Source: Dysidea avara (Eukaryota; Porifera; Demospongiae; Dictyoceratida; Dysideidae). From it: 64,000 bases of DNA. Location: assembly GCF_963678975.1 (NCBI RefSeq), contig NC_089274.1:33599790-33663789 (forward strand). The letters are read 5' to 3'. The position numbers and the translations under genes are program-made. Below the pieces are notes generated by a model. It was not told where the DNA came from and ran no database searches. It worked only from the letters and a program-made list of their open reading frames with translations. Below are positions 34,758-45,972 of the stretch, piece after piece; the stretch's first letter is position 1, and each line of letters starts with the position of its first letter.

Positions 34758-37700
34758 TCACAACATTTTAGTCATCAATGCGGAGTATATTGGGTGATCT
34801 CCTATAAAATGCAAAAGATCTTTTTGAGTAACATGGTAACCATTACCTCTATAGAACCCTTCAGCATTAAAGGAAGATTCTAGCCTTACACTTTTGTATC
34901 CTTTAACTTTAGCCTCTTTCTCTAAGAACTGCAACAATAGTCTTCCTATACCTTTCCGTGACATACTTGGGGATACATATAAACAACACACTGTAGCAGT
35001 TGTATCAGAGAATGGCTCCAAACGTCCACATGCCACAACTTCACTTTCTAATGCAACCACTTTCATTGTTCCATTGTCTATGAATGGTTTGTACATTGAT
35101 GGATGCAGCCTAGCAATCCATGGTATGATATCTTCTTCATTATAACAGCTGCTGCATAATTCACGAACAGAGTCATTATTTACTTTGTAGATAGATTCTA
35201 TATCTTCATTGGTTGCAGTACGAATTGAACACACTTTGTTGAACAACTAAATGGGGAGTAACGGTATAATGTACATGATGCTGAGTGAAGGCATAGTACA
35301 CATATATAGTAGTAGCTATATAGCACATGCAGATTTTGTGGGCCACATACACACACAAATACACATGCACACATACACACACACATTCCCACGCTCATGC
35401 ACCACACACACCATGGGGAAGCAATGTAGTATTCACAAAGTGGAAGCACTAACAGAACAAACATAATGTGGTGATTAAGAAAAACAGTTAAAATCAGTGT
35501 AAATTACAGTGTATGAAGTGCACTCCATCAGCATAATAGAGCAGGGGGTCCACAAGAAAACTAATCCTTCTGAGACTTGAATGTTATGAATAAGGATACA
35601 TAATGTATGCATTATCAGTCACTTTATGTTGAACATCAACAGTCTATATACGTATATATATAGTAGTATAACAATACTAAGGGCACAGCATATAATCCTG
35701 TACAGTATGGTTTAAGCCTAAAGTTGACCTTCTGATGCTGCAACCAGAATCTAAAACATATTTACAATTGCCAGCACTCTGTATGTTTTCTGTTTGCAAT
35801 ACCCATGCAAAATTTCCAATTTATTTTTTACTAGGAGAAAGAAATGATTCAAAGGCATCATTGGCAAAAGGGGACAAATGCCATTTGGAAAATTAGGTGA
35901 ATAAGCATTAAACAGAATTTTGGGACATAATTGAATTGCGATAATTTTCCAGTCCTAAAAATTAATTTGAGACTGCCATGAAATTCTGTCATTTACTTAG
36001 TGATAACATTATTTACATGGCTACAACATATCATTCATTCCATTAAAATATAAATAGCACATGTCCTCTTTATACACTGACCCCTCACATCATTATGGTA
36101 AGCAGTTTCTGGTCTAACACATTCACACTGTTGAACATCTCCTTTAGAATTTACATTTATGTGATCTTATATACTTTAGCTGTTTAGTTTTTATGTTTAA
36201 AAAACACTTTACATTCCTTCTCTACATACTGCTAATATTACAACTTGATGCAATTATAATGATTTTTATATCACCTGACCAAGTTATAGATGCTTCCATT
36301 TCATTGCTTTATTGTTTTTTCTTTCTTTCTTTTAGTAATCTATCCTTATACACAAACTATAATTATAATGATTTATAGTTTCTGACTCCCTGCGAAGCAA
36401 GGAGTCAAACTTATTAAATTATAAAGCCTATATAGGACTGGGACCTATAGATCTTATGGCTTCTAGTTCATATATCAGTGTGACTATAGATCAGTTATAG
36501 TTCCCACTAGGGACCTGTATGCTGTATTGCAGGGAGGCTACAGTAAGCTTGTGAAGCATGTAGGGAGTCAGAAACTTGAGTAAGTGCATGAGTATAGTCT
36601 GTTGAATGCAGAAAAACCCAACATCATACAGATGGTGAATTGTTAAACAATCGCTTAGTATACATAGGCGGTGGAGACGGGGACACTGTTTGCAAGAAAA
36701 GATTGAGATACTCTACTAGAACAGTCAGGATCTGGATACTCTAATAAAGCAGTCGCAGTCACGATTCAGAGAAGCAGTGTAGCAAGTTATACTTAGCACG
36801 TATGTGTATTGTGTAGTTGTAAATAAATTAGGAGATATATTGGCGGAGAGCAGCTATTGTCAGCAGGCTGTAACCCTTTTTTTTTTTTGTCTTTAACTTT
36901 CAGCTGGCCTGGCCCCCTCACTCTTTGGCCTGCTTCACCGCCCCTGGCTTAGTATATACCGGTACTTCAAATTCGACATAGCGGTAAGATATAGACCATA
37001 ATCACATTAAAAAGTTCCTACATCAATTATCTTTCCAACGGCATCATCATTTCATAGCTACTCCCAACAACTTTTCTCTAGAACAATACAAGAGTGGAAC
37101 TCATTAACTGCCACTGACATGTACAATTCCTATTTTATTTTTTATTTTTATTTATTTTTTTTAACTGCTTTTTAATGCAGGCAAGGCCTGCATTAATGGT
37201 CTGTGGGCAACTGGTGCCCACAGCCAGTAAAAGTATACGTACAACTTACATTTACAATTGAATGTATAAAATTACAATCAAATTAAGTTAGCTGGCTAAG
37301 GTTATTACATACATTTACATTTGTGTAGTATCGTGATTAAAGATTCTTAATCATGAACACTGTAATATCATACAGATTACAATAATCACAGCAACAGCAA
37401 CTACTACAATCATTAAGTAAGTAATTTATATCCCACGTGAGCCATGTGCATGCGTATCCACCACAATTTGATATATAGTTGAACTATCCTATAATTTTAA
37501 AACTTACATGTGTATTTAATAATAAACTTACTTATATAGCTAAGTACTTATTTTAAGAGAGAGCAAGAAAAAAAAATTATTAATTACTGCTGAAGTTTGG
37601 TGGGCGAGGAGACTTGGAGCAGGTACTACAAGGGCAAACAAAGTGCAGACTGTGAGGATTGTCAGAGTCAAAATTGTTTGTAAAATGCTGCCAGAAGATC

Positions 37701-39183
37701 TTGAGTAACTGTGATTTAATGGTGGAAAAAGGTTGATTTAAGTCAAGTACTGGTAGACTGTTGTAGGTTCTTGGTAATCTGTTAAAGTAGAAGTTACTTT
37801 GTTTGTTGGATGATGTAAAATTGTGTTGAAGCTTGTTACTGGTGGAGGATCTGGTAGGATTGTGGCAAAAGTTGACATAGTTACTGATATTGAAATGATT
37901 AGATGGATGCTGTATTGATTTTACGAAGAAGAGTATGTCATAAAGATCATAGGTGTACATCAGTAGTAGTATGTTAAGTTTGATAAGACGTGTTTTGTAA
38001 TCGGTTACATAGTCATTTAGAATAAATTTGGTTGCCCGGCATTGGATTCTTTCTAAAGTAGAGATGTCGCAAATAAGGTAGGGGTGCCATAAAGGAGAAC
38101 AGTAAAGTAATTGTGATCGAACTAATGCTAAATACAAAGTTTTCTTGGTTGGAATGTCAACTGAGTGGCTGAAGGTACGTCTCAGTAGTCCAAGGGTTCT
38201 ATAGGCTTTAGCTGATATATGGTTATAATGATTTTTCCAAGATAAATCAGTTGATAAAATGACACCGAGGTCACGGTGAGTACTACTAGTTTTGATTATA
38301 GTGCCGTCTATAAAGTAGGATGTGGGGAATTTTGTATTAAATGATAGATGCATAAACTTGCTGGTATTAAAAAATTGGTTCCAATCTCTAGACCAGTTTG
38401 CCATTGAATCAAGGTCTTGTTGAAGTTGTATGGAGTCTAGATGTTCAAGAATTTGTTTATAGCATTTTGTGTCATCTGCAAAGGAGAGAGCATTAGAGGA
38501 ACGGACAGATAAAAATAAGTCATTGATGTAGATAAGAAATAAAAGTGGTCCTAGAATACTCCCTTGAGGCACACCTGATAGGACTGGTAAGAAGGTGGAA
38601 TATGAACCATTAATACAATAATACAATAAAAGTAATTCATTGTGGGGAGCTCTGTCAAATGCTTTTGCAAAGTCTAAGTATATTACATCTGTTTGAATTT
38701 TACAGTGTTCATGAATACTGTTTAAAAATATGAGAAGTTGTTGTAAAGTTGAACAGCCTTTCATAAATCCGAATTGACACATAGAGATGACATTCTATAT
38801 TTAACCTAACTCATTTTCTATATTATTTCGACACACGATTGAGCAGAGTTTGCTTCTCTGCCCACAGTTTGAGCGCCGGCGAGGCAATAATATTATAGTT
38901 TATTTTTCTTTTATTTATTTGAAATAATGCTGAATAAATAAATATATAGGTAAACTAATACAGCTGGACTGTAGCAATGTACACGTGTGTTTCTTTTCCT
39001 GAGCATATAATATAGTTATAGCTAGCAGGAGACTAGCTCATGCAGTATAGCTAATTATATTGATAGCTAAATAGGTTGGCACATGCAGTCGCTTACCTCA
39101 TTGTTTCTGTTGGTACAGACAAACTCATCGAAAAAATTCTCATTGACTGGATTCCACAAAGCACCGCTACGCAACGAGGCCAT
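34758..39183 (-). CDS. GNAT-family N-acetyltransferase, two exons
   Basis: Exon 1 (39183-39097) starts with ATG and encodes MASLRSGALWNPVNENFFDE to CTNRNNE, ending at donor GTAAGC. Exon 2 (35246-34758) follows acceptor CCATTTAG and opens LFNKVCSIRTATNEDI; both boundaries are phase 0. Exon 2 has no ATG before residue 50 of the fold, so an upstream exon is required and this one fits. Together they give about 191 residues. Motif A of the acetyl-CoA fold is CCLYVSPSMSRKGIGRLLLQ (R-K-G-I-G pyrophosphate loop), then RLESSFNAEGFYRGNGY. It should transfer acetyl from acetyl-CoA to an amine; the substrate is unknown. The short single-domain form resembles bacterial acetyltransferases, but the intron indicates a resident eukaryotic gene. 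The 3.85-kb intron carries MITEs and LINEs. Exon linkage is inference. Confidence 0.72.
36377..36576. mobile_element. MITE, 200 bp, AGTTTCTGACTCCCT ends, in the GNAT intron
   Basis: Left end AGTTTCTGACTCCCTGCGAA pairs with right end GTAGGGAGTCAGAAACT. The interior is non-coding. The 35247-36376 stretch otherwise shows CA-rich repeats near 35350 and no exon. Confidence 0.65.
36663..36946. mobile_element. MITE, 284 bp, with 10-bp flanking duplication and module
   Basis: The ends CATAGGCGGTGGAG and TTCACCGCCCCTG are inverted. GCTTAGTATA is exactly repeated at 36653-36662 and 36947-36956. It holds two module copies (ACTCTACTAGAACAGTC, ACTCTAATAAAGCAGTC). The ends resemble the hAT-like family at 13449 and 39691, but the interior differs. 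Confidence 0.8.
37015..37128 (+). mobile_element. short LINE C-terminal fragment
   Basis: The frame TASSFHSYSQQLFSRTIQEW then NSLTATDMYNSYF is the typical end of a LINE ORF2. It abuts, tail to tail, the minus-strand LINE that begins at 37129. Confidence 0.6.
37129..38785 (-). mobile_element. LINE family A, RT to 3' tail, in the GNAT intron
   Basis: A 400-residue open frame (38782-37580) starts at the QFGF block and has VIYLDFAKAFDRAPH, SGVPQGSILGPLLF and catalytic LSFADDTKCY. It continues LVRSQLLYCSPLWHPYL and CPCSTCSKSP to the stop. Between HNELLL and NGSYSTFL about 25 residues usual in the family are missing, an in-frame deletion that should inactivate the enzyme. The 3' UTR contains the TTAATGCAGGCCTTGCCTGC-type stem and ends in an (AAATA)n tail at 37129-37170. 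It is truncated 5' at about 38785. Confidence 0.9.
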
Positions 39184-39690
39184 TAACTACACAACACTGA
39201 AAATAACAGTTCAGCCACTGGCATCGACTGACTGCAACTAGATTGCCTTAAGTTATATATAGCTAGCTAGCAACTGCGCGCTAACTTCCAATAGCAATAG
39301 ATTCAGAAGTCGGTAGTTTAGCATTAACTGACTACTAAATTTTACCCAGAATTTCAATATCCGCCAAGTGAGTTCATGCGTTATGTTATGACCTCGGTTA
39401 TATGACGTAGTTGCATGCAATGAACGGAAATGAAGTCAATACTGCCGGATAATTAGTTCATAAAGATAGCGGTTTACCTGCCTATAGGTTCCTGATCCTT
39501 TTGAAATCATTGGCAGAAGGGGGGGATGTGACCAGGATGTATAGAATCCCTGGCACCGGCATTTCAACTAAAACATCAACTTAGCTATCTAGAATGTGGG
39601 GAAACTAGCTAGCTATTGCATGAGCCAAGGTCTGCAAACCAACAGAATGAAGTTATAGGGCTGATATTCATGCTAGGGGATTCTGGGGGC

Positions 39691-40107
39691 CAGCGGCGGA
39701 GGAAGTAGTTGATAAAGCATTAATACAATACAATACAATACAATATGAGGGGGGGCTCCGCTGAGCTGACCCAAACTTATTTCTATAGTTTGGTAAGGTG
39801 AGACCAAAAAAAAAGAAAAAAAAAAAAAAAAAAAGGTCACAACCAACTCACAAGAGCTTTCCACCTCACCAGCTACCATTTCTAGCTGATAAACTACATA
39901 AAAATCCTTACATAGCTCGCTACACACTGACTACTTTATTAGAGTGACTGCTCTATTAGAGTATCTCGATCTTTATCACGGTTTTCAGCCCCACTCCAAG
40001 AAAGATAATTTCGGTGTGATATCATTCTGAGGGGGGGCTAAGCCCCCCCCTCAGCAGACCTAGGGGGGGCTTTAGCCCCCTAGCCCCCCCCCTTTCCGCC
40101 GCCTATG
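39691..40107. mobile_element. hAT-like MITE, 417 bp, 8-bp target duplication
   Basis: It runs from CAGCGGCGGAGGAAGTAG to CCTTTCCGCCGCCTATG and is flanked by exact CTGGGGGC at 39683-39690 and 40108-40115. It is the inverted relative of 13449-13793 and longer because of extra poly-A, poly-C/G and an ACAAT repeat at 39722-39745. It carries GACTGCTCTATTAGAGTATC at 39948. Confidence 0.92.
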
Positions 40108-40244
40108 CTGGGGGCAGCGACAAGTGCCTTTTTTTCTTTTTCTTTTTTTGCAAACACATGGCAGGAGCCTTTTTGATCATTGATGTAAGGGTCTTTCACC
40201 CTATAACTTACGGAGTTTCAATACTGCCAATCCAGTATGATTAT

Positions 40245-42690
40245 GATTATTATTATTACTGAGCAGTCAGCCCTGCTGGTGTGCTCAGATTTGCCCAAAT
40301 ACATGCAACACAAATGTATGTAATTAGTCTACTTGTACTTTTTTTACCTGTTGATCAGGTGTAACAGGCTGTTTAGCCTTATAAATTACCTGTAATAAAT
40401 AATAATAATAACACAATTACAATAATGATTGTAGTCCGGTTCTAAAAATGTCAGCATCTGCAACTTCAATAAGATCTACTGGTAAAGAGTTCCAATCATT
40501 AATTGTTTTTGAAAAATAACTATTTTGGTGTGCTGTGGTAGATACATGTGGTAAGATGTAGTGCAGTGGATGGTACTGTCGCGTGGATCCCCGATCGTGA
40601 TGTTGGTAGGTAGTATGGAGGAATTGTAAGTGATATCTGTTGGTAAAAAACTTTGTGTAATGTTTGTAGTCGACTAGATAATTTGCGGCGAGTCTGGAGA
40701 GTTGGCCATGATAGCTGATTTAACATTGAGGTGACAGGACTAAGTCTACCATAATCATTACGTGCTGCTCTTCGTTGTACTTTTTCTAGCTCTGCAATAT
40801 CTCCAGTTTGGTGAGGGTCCCAGACGTCAGATGCATATTCTAGTTGTGGCCTGACCATTGTTAGATAAGCAGATTCTTTAACTTGTTTTGAGCATTTGTT
40901 CAAATAGTTGCGTTTCAGAAAATTAAGTATTTTAGATGCTTTAGTAACAATACTAGAAATGTGTGGTGACCAAGATAGTGATGTATTAAGGATTACTCCC
41001 AAGTAAGTATGTTGATCAGATAGATTTAAGATGTGATTATTGAGGGTATAGACGTGATTGAATGGTGTCAAAGATCTTGTACAACGTATGACAGTACATT
41101 TACTAACATTGAATCTAAGTTGCCAGGTGTTTGCCCATTCTGATAACCTATTCAGGTCTTCTTGAAGCATGTTGGCGTCTTCTGCACTGTTAATAACTCT
41201 GTAAAGTAGGCAATCATCAGCAAACAAGTGGAGTGGTGAGTTGATATCTTTAGTAATGTCATTAATGTACAACAGAAACATTAATGGTCTGAGCACTGTG
41301 CCTTGTGGTACTCCAGAAAGCACTGGTACTGGACTCGAGGATTCACTATCTAACACAACACACTGGGAGCAGTGAGTAAGCCAAGTTTGGATCCAATTAT
41401 AACTATTACCATTAATTCCATAGAAGCTTAATTTAGTCAGTAGTCGCTGGTGTAGCACTGTGTCAAATGCTTTTGAAAAGTCTAATAGGATGATGTCTAT
41501 TTGTTTTTGGTGATCTAAAGCAAAGGATATGTCTTCAGTTAGTGTGATGAGTTGAGTTACACATGAATGGTTTGCTCTGAATCCATGCTGATTTTCAATT
41601 AATATGTTGTTCTGATTTAGGTTGCTCATGATAGAGTGATATATGATATGCTCCATGACTTTAGCACAAATGGAGGTTAATGAAATAGGACGATAATTAG
41701 CACCATTACTACGACTACCCTTTTTATGTACAGGACATATATTAGCTTTTAGCCAGTCATTTGGTAAAAGACTTGTAGATAGAGATTGAGTAAAAATTAT
41801 ACGTAGTATCGGTGTTATTTCATCTGCACAGTGCTTTAAGATGTAAGGTGATATACGGTCTGGTCCACTGGCCTTGTGTTCATCAAGTGATGTAAGTAAT
41901 TGGTATATTCCAGCTTGAGAAATAGATATATCAGGCATGTTGGGTACATCAGTATGATTATCCATAGTTGGTATTGTTGACAAATTTTCTTCTGTAAAAA
42001 CTGATTTAAAGTGACTATTCAAAGCATTAGCTTTATCCTTTGCACTATGAATTGGTTGATCGTCTACAAATAATGCAGGTATATCAGGTTTGTCTTGACG
42101 CTTAGCTCTGATGTATTACCAAAATTGTCGTCGGTTGCCACTAAAGGAGTTATCAAACAGTTGTTTATAGTAGTTGTTATGTGCTTCTTTCAATTTAGTG
42201 TTTATGGAGTTCTTCATTTTACGGTAAGCATCCCAATCATGTTGCAACTTACTTCTTTTAGCTTTGTTGTATAATCGTTTTCGTACTTTCATGTCTGCTT
42301 TAATTTGCCTATTCATCCTTGGTAGTCTATTACGCGAGTTGTTCATTTTGTGTGGAACATGGTCAATAACTGCTTTGTCAACTGCCTCCTTGAATTTCTG
42401 CCATAGTTGATCGACAGTTCTAGATTGAGGATCACTGTTCAGAAAATTATTACTAAAGGTTACAAGATCATTTTTTATTGACTGGAGGTCTCCTTTATGA
42501 TATAGTGCAACACTATGTTGATTTTTACCTGTTGTTGGCTTTAGAGTTATTTGAAGGTCAAATATGATTGCATCATGATCAGAGATGCCAGGTACAGTAT
42601 TAAAATTAGAAATATTTGGATGTGTAGAAAATACTAAATCCAATATATTATTCTGGCGTGTTGCTTGATGTACAAAGTATCCCATCGCTC
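40245..42690 (-). mobile_element. LINE with C-terminal endonuclease and full RT; one stop and one late frameshift
   Basis: From 42685 the frame gives the end of an AP-type endonuclease (NNILDLVFSTHPNI, PGISDHDAIIFDL) and a linker, then TAA at 42118-42116 after RRQFW. The same frame then continues through the whole reverse transcriptase to 40520: HKASGPDRISPYILKH, IILLDFSKAFDTVLH, SGVPQGTVLRPLMF, catalytic HLFADDCLLY, VRPQLEYASDVWDPH. A frameshift near 40525 cuts off FSKTINDWNSLPVDLIEV, which is readable in another frame. The 3' UTR ends in a TAATAATAATAATCATAATC tail near 40245. The 5' end is truncated inside the endonuclease. Confidence 0.9.
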
Positions 42691-42977
42691 TGTAGCTATC
42701 GCTGGTTGTATCGGCACCACAAACTGTACAGAATATGGAGACTGCACTGAGGTAGAGCAGGCTTCTTTTACCCCCCTTGTGTTTACAACTAGCTACTGGG
42801 GATATGGTAAAAAAGGCAGTAGCCTATAGCTTAGGTTTTGTAATGTAGCTACGTAAGTACTAAGTATAGGTCACAGTGTAGTCTAGCTTGCCAGTATGTA
42901 ATTTAGTTATGCTTGTATTTAGTTTGGTAGCTTGTAATTAGTCTTTGTAGTTTGTATTCTTTTGTGTTATATATATA

Positions 42978-43236
42978 ATCCACACAAAAACAGTCAAGCT
43001 GTGAAAAAATGGTGCGGCCTTAAAAAGCCTGGGTGAAAAAAAGTTGTGAAACAGTGGCCAAGAAATGATGTTAATGCTAATAAATTTCAACAGTGCACAC
43101 AGCCATTATTAAAAATTTTTAGCATTAACATCATTGCAGCCATTTCTTGGCTGCCACCTTTGATTTCACAACTTTTTTTCATCCAGGCTTTTAAGGCCGC
43201 ACCATTTTTTCACAGCTTGGCTGTTTTTGTGTGGAT
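42978..43236. mobile_element. palindromic MITE, 259 bp (second relative)
   Basis: The arms start ATCCACACAAAAACAGTCAA and end GGCTGTTTTTGTGTGGAT. Shared landmarks with 26984-27314 are AAGCTGTGAAAAAATGGTGC, GCCTGGGTGAAAAA and GGCCAAGAAATG. The loop is near 43095. Confidence 0.88.
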
Positions 43237-43383
43237 TTCACTTCTTTTTGTAATTTATAGGCCCCAAAACCAGTCTATGGTTGACTTTGAGGTATGTAAT
43301 CCCAATTAAACTTTGGTCAGTAGTTTTCTATAGACATCTGGCTGACCTAGTTACTGTCCTCAACTGTGTATGCTGTAGCTGGA

Positions 43384-43812
43384 TGAGGTCAAGTTTGGAT
43401 GAGATACACACTGTCTTTTTCACTGTTGTGCTCTGTGGCAGTGTGCATCTGTGGTAGCAGCTGTAGGTCCATCTCACTTCGATCACTAACTGATATGTCT
43501 CTCCAGAGATGGGCCGCTTTGATGGGCACAGGGACTACTGAGTCTAACCTGTTTTATCTTCTCCTAACAGTTTTCCAGTACATGCCAACTGCTGCTGGGG
43601 GTGGTGGCAAGGGCAGACCACCTAGCCCGGAAAAAAAACTAAACTTATTATTATCTATGCCCATGCAGCAAATGTCCCCACCAACTAACTTTCAGACACT
43701 TTAAGTTAATTAATTCCATTTAATTACTGTACACTTGTGTACTGGCCTGTAGGCACTGGTTGCCTGCAGATCTTTGGCTTCTTGCCATGAAGCAATAAAT
43801 AAATACAGCTTC
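43384..43812 (+). pseudogene. retroelement 3' remnant with LSFSLLCSV motif and LINE-like tail
   Basis: The frame MRYTLSFSLLCSVAVCICG (43399) is related to 21130-21240. The following 3' part has the stem GGCCTGTAGGCACTGGTTGC / GCCTGCAG and ends CAATAAATAAATA near 43804, like the LINE tails elsewhere. Confidence 0.5.
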
Positions 43813-43869
43813 TTTTCTAAGTGGCTGTGCTATTGCATGACATTAATGGTCAGTCAGTATAGCTATGTT

Positions 43870-44640
43870 GGTGCTGTGTTTTAAAATCTTTTGACTGTGT
43901 TTAGTCTGTTGACCATGACATTCTATTGTAAAAAATACCTTTACTATTGTTACTGCATGGTGATGGTCTATTCTGGCTAGTAAGCTATTGTGTAATAGAA
44001 CCATGACTTACCACCTTCAGGGATCCTTGTCATCTAAAGGGTTTGTCAAAGTTGGAGTTCTTCAGGGCTCAATCGGGTCTATCCTGGTACCAGAATTAAA
44101 TATGTTAATGATTTATCTGATATCAATATGTTTGCTGATCATTTTTAGTAACAGTGTATGACCTTTCGACAGTGGAGCCAACCCTTGAAACAGATACTGA
44201 TTCAAAACATTTCTGTTTGGCCATCATTATGTAGCTATATTGATCTTGATGTTGATTGGCTCTCATCAGAGGATACAGTGGAACCTCAATTATCGGAACC
44301 CCTTGGGACCAGGGGTGGTCCATAAGTTTGAAAAGTCCATATCTCTGAAACTGTGTAGAAATAGCCTTAAAATAGCATAAAGAACATTTAAAAATTTCTG
44401 TATTATCAACTACCCTAATAGAACAGTCACTACTCTAATAGAGCAGTCATTTCCGTATTTCGGTTAACCGAGAATCTGGATAAGTGGGGTCCGGATAACT
44501 GAGGTTCCACTGCGGTATGTGGAAAGAGTTTGAACTTGGTTTTGATCATGAATGGTGCTGTTTTGAAATAGGTTTCTACTGCTCAGTACTTGGGGGTTTA
44601 TTTTGGTAAGCAAAACTAAGTAAAACTTGGACAGAAAATC
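43870..44640 (+). pseudogene. degraded LINE reverse transcriptase split by a MITE
   Basis: Broken frames show FDCV-SVDHDILL, then FVKVGVLQGS (the G-V-P-Q-G block), NDLSDINMFADH, VYDLSTVEPTLETD, and after the MITE TAQYLGVYF. Several stops and frameshifts are present. The order is that of RT, so the MITE at 44276-44512 landed in an already resident copy. Confidence 0.6.
44276..44512. mobile_element. pogo/Tigger-like MITE, 237 bp, with module
   Basis: Ends CAGTGGAACCTCAATTATCG and CCGGATAACTGAGGTTCCACTG-type complement are inverted repeats. CAGTGGAACCTC ends are typical of pogo/Tigger derivatives. The left flank is TA; the right flank is not clearly TA. It contains CTCTAATAGAGCAGTC at 44433. 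Confidence 0.8.
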
Positions 44641-45289
44641 TAGATTGTTCCGTAGAACAATCTATGTGGGTTCTATTAGATGACTGCCTTCAACGAAAGC
44701 AAAAATGTGTGCTCTTGGCACCATACTATTGTTGTAATACTTTGAGGCTCAGCCTAGTAGCTATTTCATCAAATCGGAGCCATTTTCGTATTGATCAGTG
44801 GTATATTCACATTAACTTAGTCTCGCCCCCAGGCAGTCTGCGAGCAGCAAGCTTGGCGAGCAGGCTATAGAGACCGACTTGCGCCAATCATCATCATCGT
44901 AACCATCATAATAAGTGCTATGCTAGCAAAAATTGTGATCTGGAAATCATATCCCAGTAAAAAAAGGTGCAGGATTTGCTTTGTTTAAGGTTGAGCAACT
45001 GTATCTTTTCATGTTTGCATGAAAAATCAGTCGAGGTGGTTACTCCAATAGAACAGTCACTGCAAAATGAAATATCTTACAATCATGCATACCGAAGATA
45101 CCTTCACTTTCATATAAATCACTATATATTATGGCCATCATACATGAATGAACAAGCAAGTAATGTTTGTGGTAGCATGTGTCCGAGGACACCCATATCT
45201 AGTTTTTTTCATCATCAATAATACTGATGGTTTTCTCTCTTTGTTGATAGCTGTTTGGGATGAGTAGGTAATTTTCTGTACAAAAAAGA

Positions 45290-45470
45290 AGTGAAATCCA
45301 CTCAAAAACAGCCAAGCTGTTAAAAAAAATATTGCGGCCTTCAAAAGCCTGGGTGGAAAAGTTGTGAAATCAAAGGTGACATGCAGCCAAGAAATGGCTG
45401 CAATGATGTTAATGCTAATAAATTTTAACAATGCTATATACACAGCCATTATTAAAATTTATTAGCATTT
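45290..45470. mobile_element. palindromic MITE, partial (third relative)
   Basis: The left arm from AAATCCACTCAAAAACAGCC runs through AAGCTGT, GCGGCC, AAAGCCTGGGTGG and CAGCCAAGAAATGGCTG to the loop, like 42978-43236. The right arm breaks off after TTATTAGCATT, where a (TA)n tract begins at 45467. Confidence 0.8.
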
Positions 45471-45972
45471 ATATATATATATATATATTTATAGCATGCA
45501 AATTACTATTCAGACATATTGATAGTGTCATCGAGCAATTTGCCCAGACATTTTCAGCATGCATAAATTTATGTATGAAATCTGATGATTCATTTTGCAA
45601 CTTTGTGACACATCAGATCATTGTAAATAATCATGCATGTGACATTAAGCAGTCATGTAAAATATTATATGATTGATTTACTGCATGTGTACTCAACAAG
45701 CTACTATAAAGGTTTACAATACATGACTGAATTTCAGGTGTCAAGGTTGTATGTTTTATTTATTTTCCTGTGAGTTTTATAATTAATCAGTTGTATGTTT
45801 ACTTTATTACAAGTGTTGTTTGTTAACATTCACTTCATCACAGGTTGATGCAATTATTGCATTTTAGATCCATGTGTGTTGTGTACTGATACTGGTTCAT
45901 TGCTATCTGTATTAGCTGTGGTATTGTACAACTGACTCCAGGACTGTTATACTGTTTAACGATCAATTACAG

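Noticed and set aside
35198..35464. Minus-strand frame upstream of the GNAT exon as a possible first exon
   Set aside because: It is out of frame with the GNAT fold and made of a CA-rich repeat; the phased ATG exon at 39097-39183 fits better.
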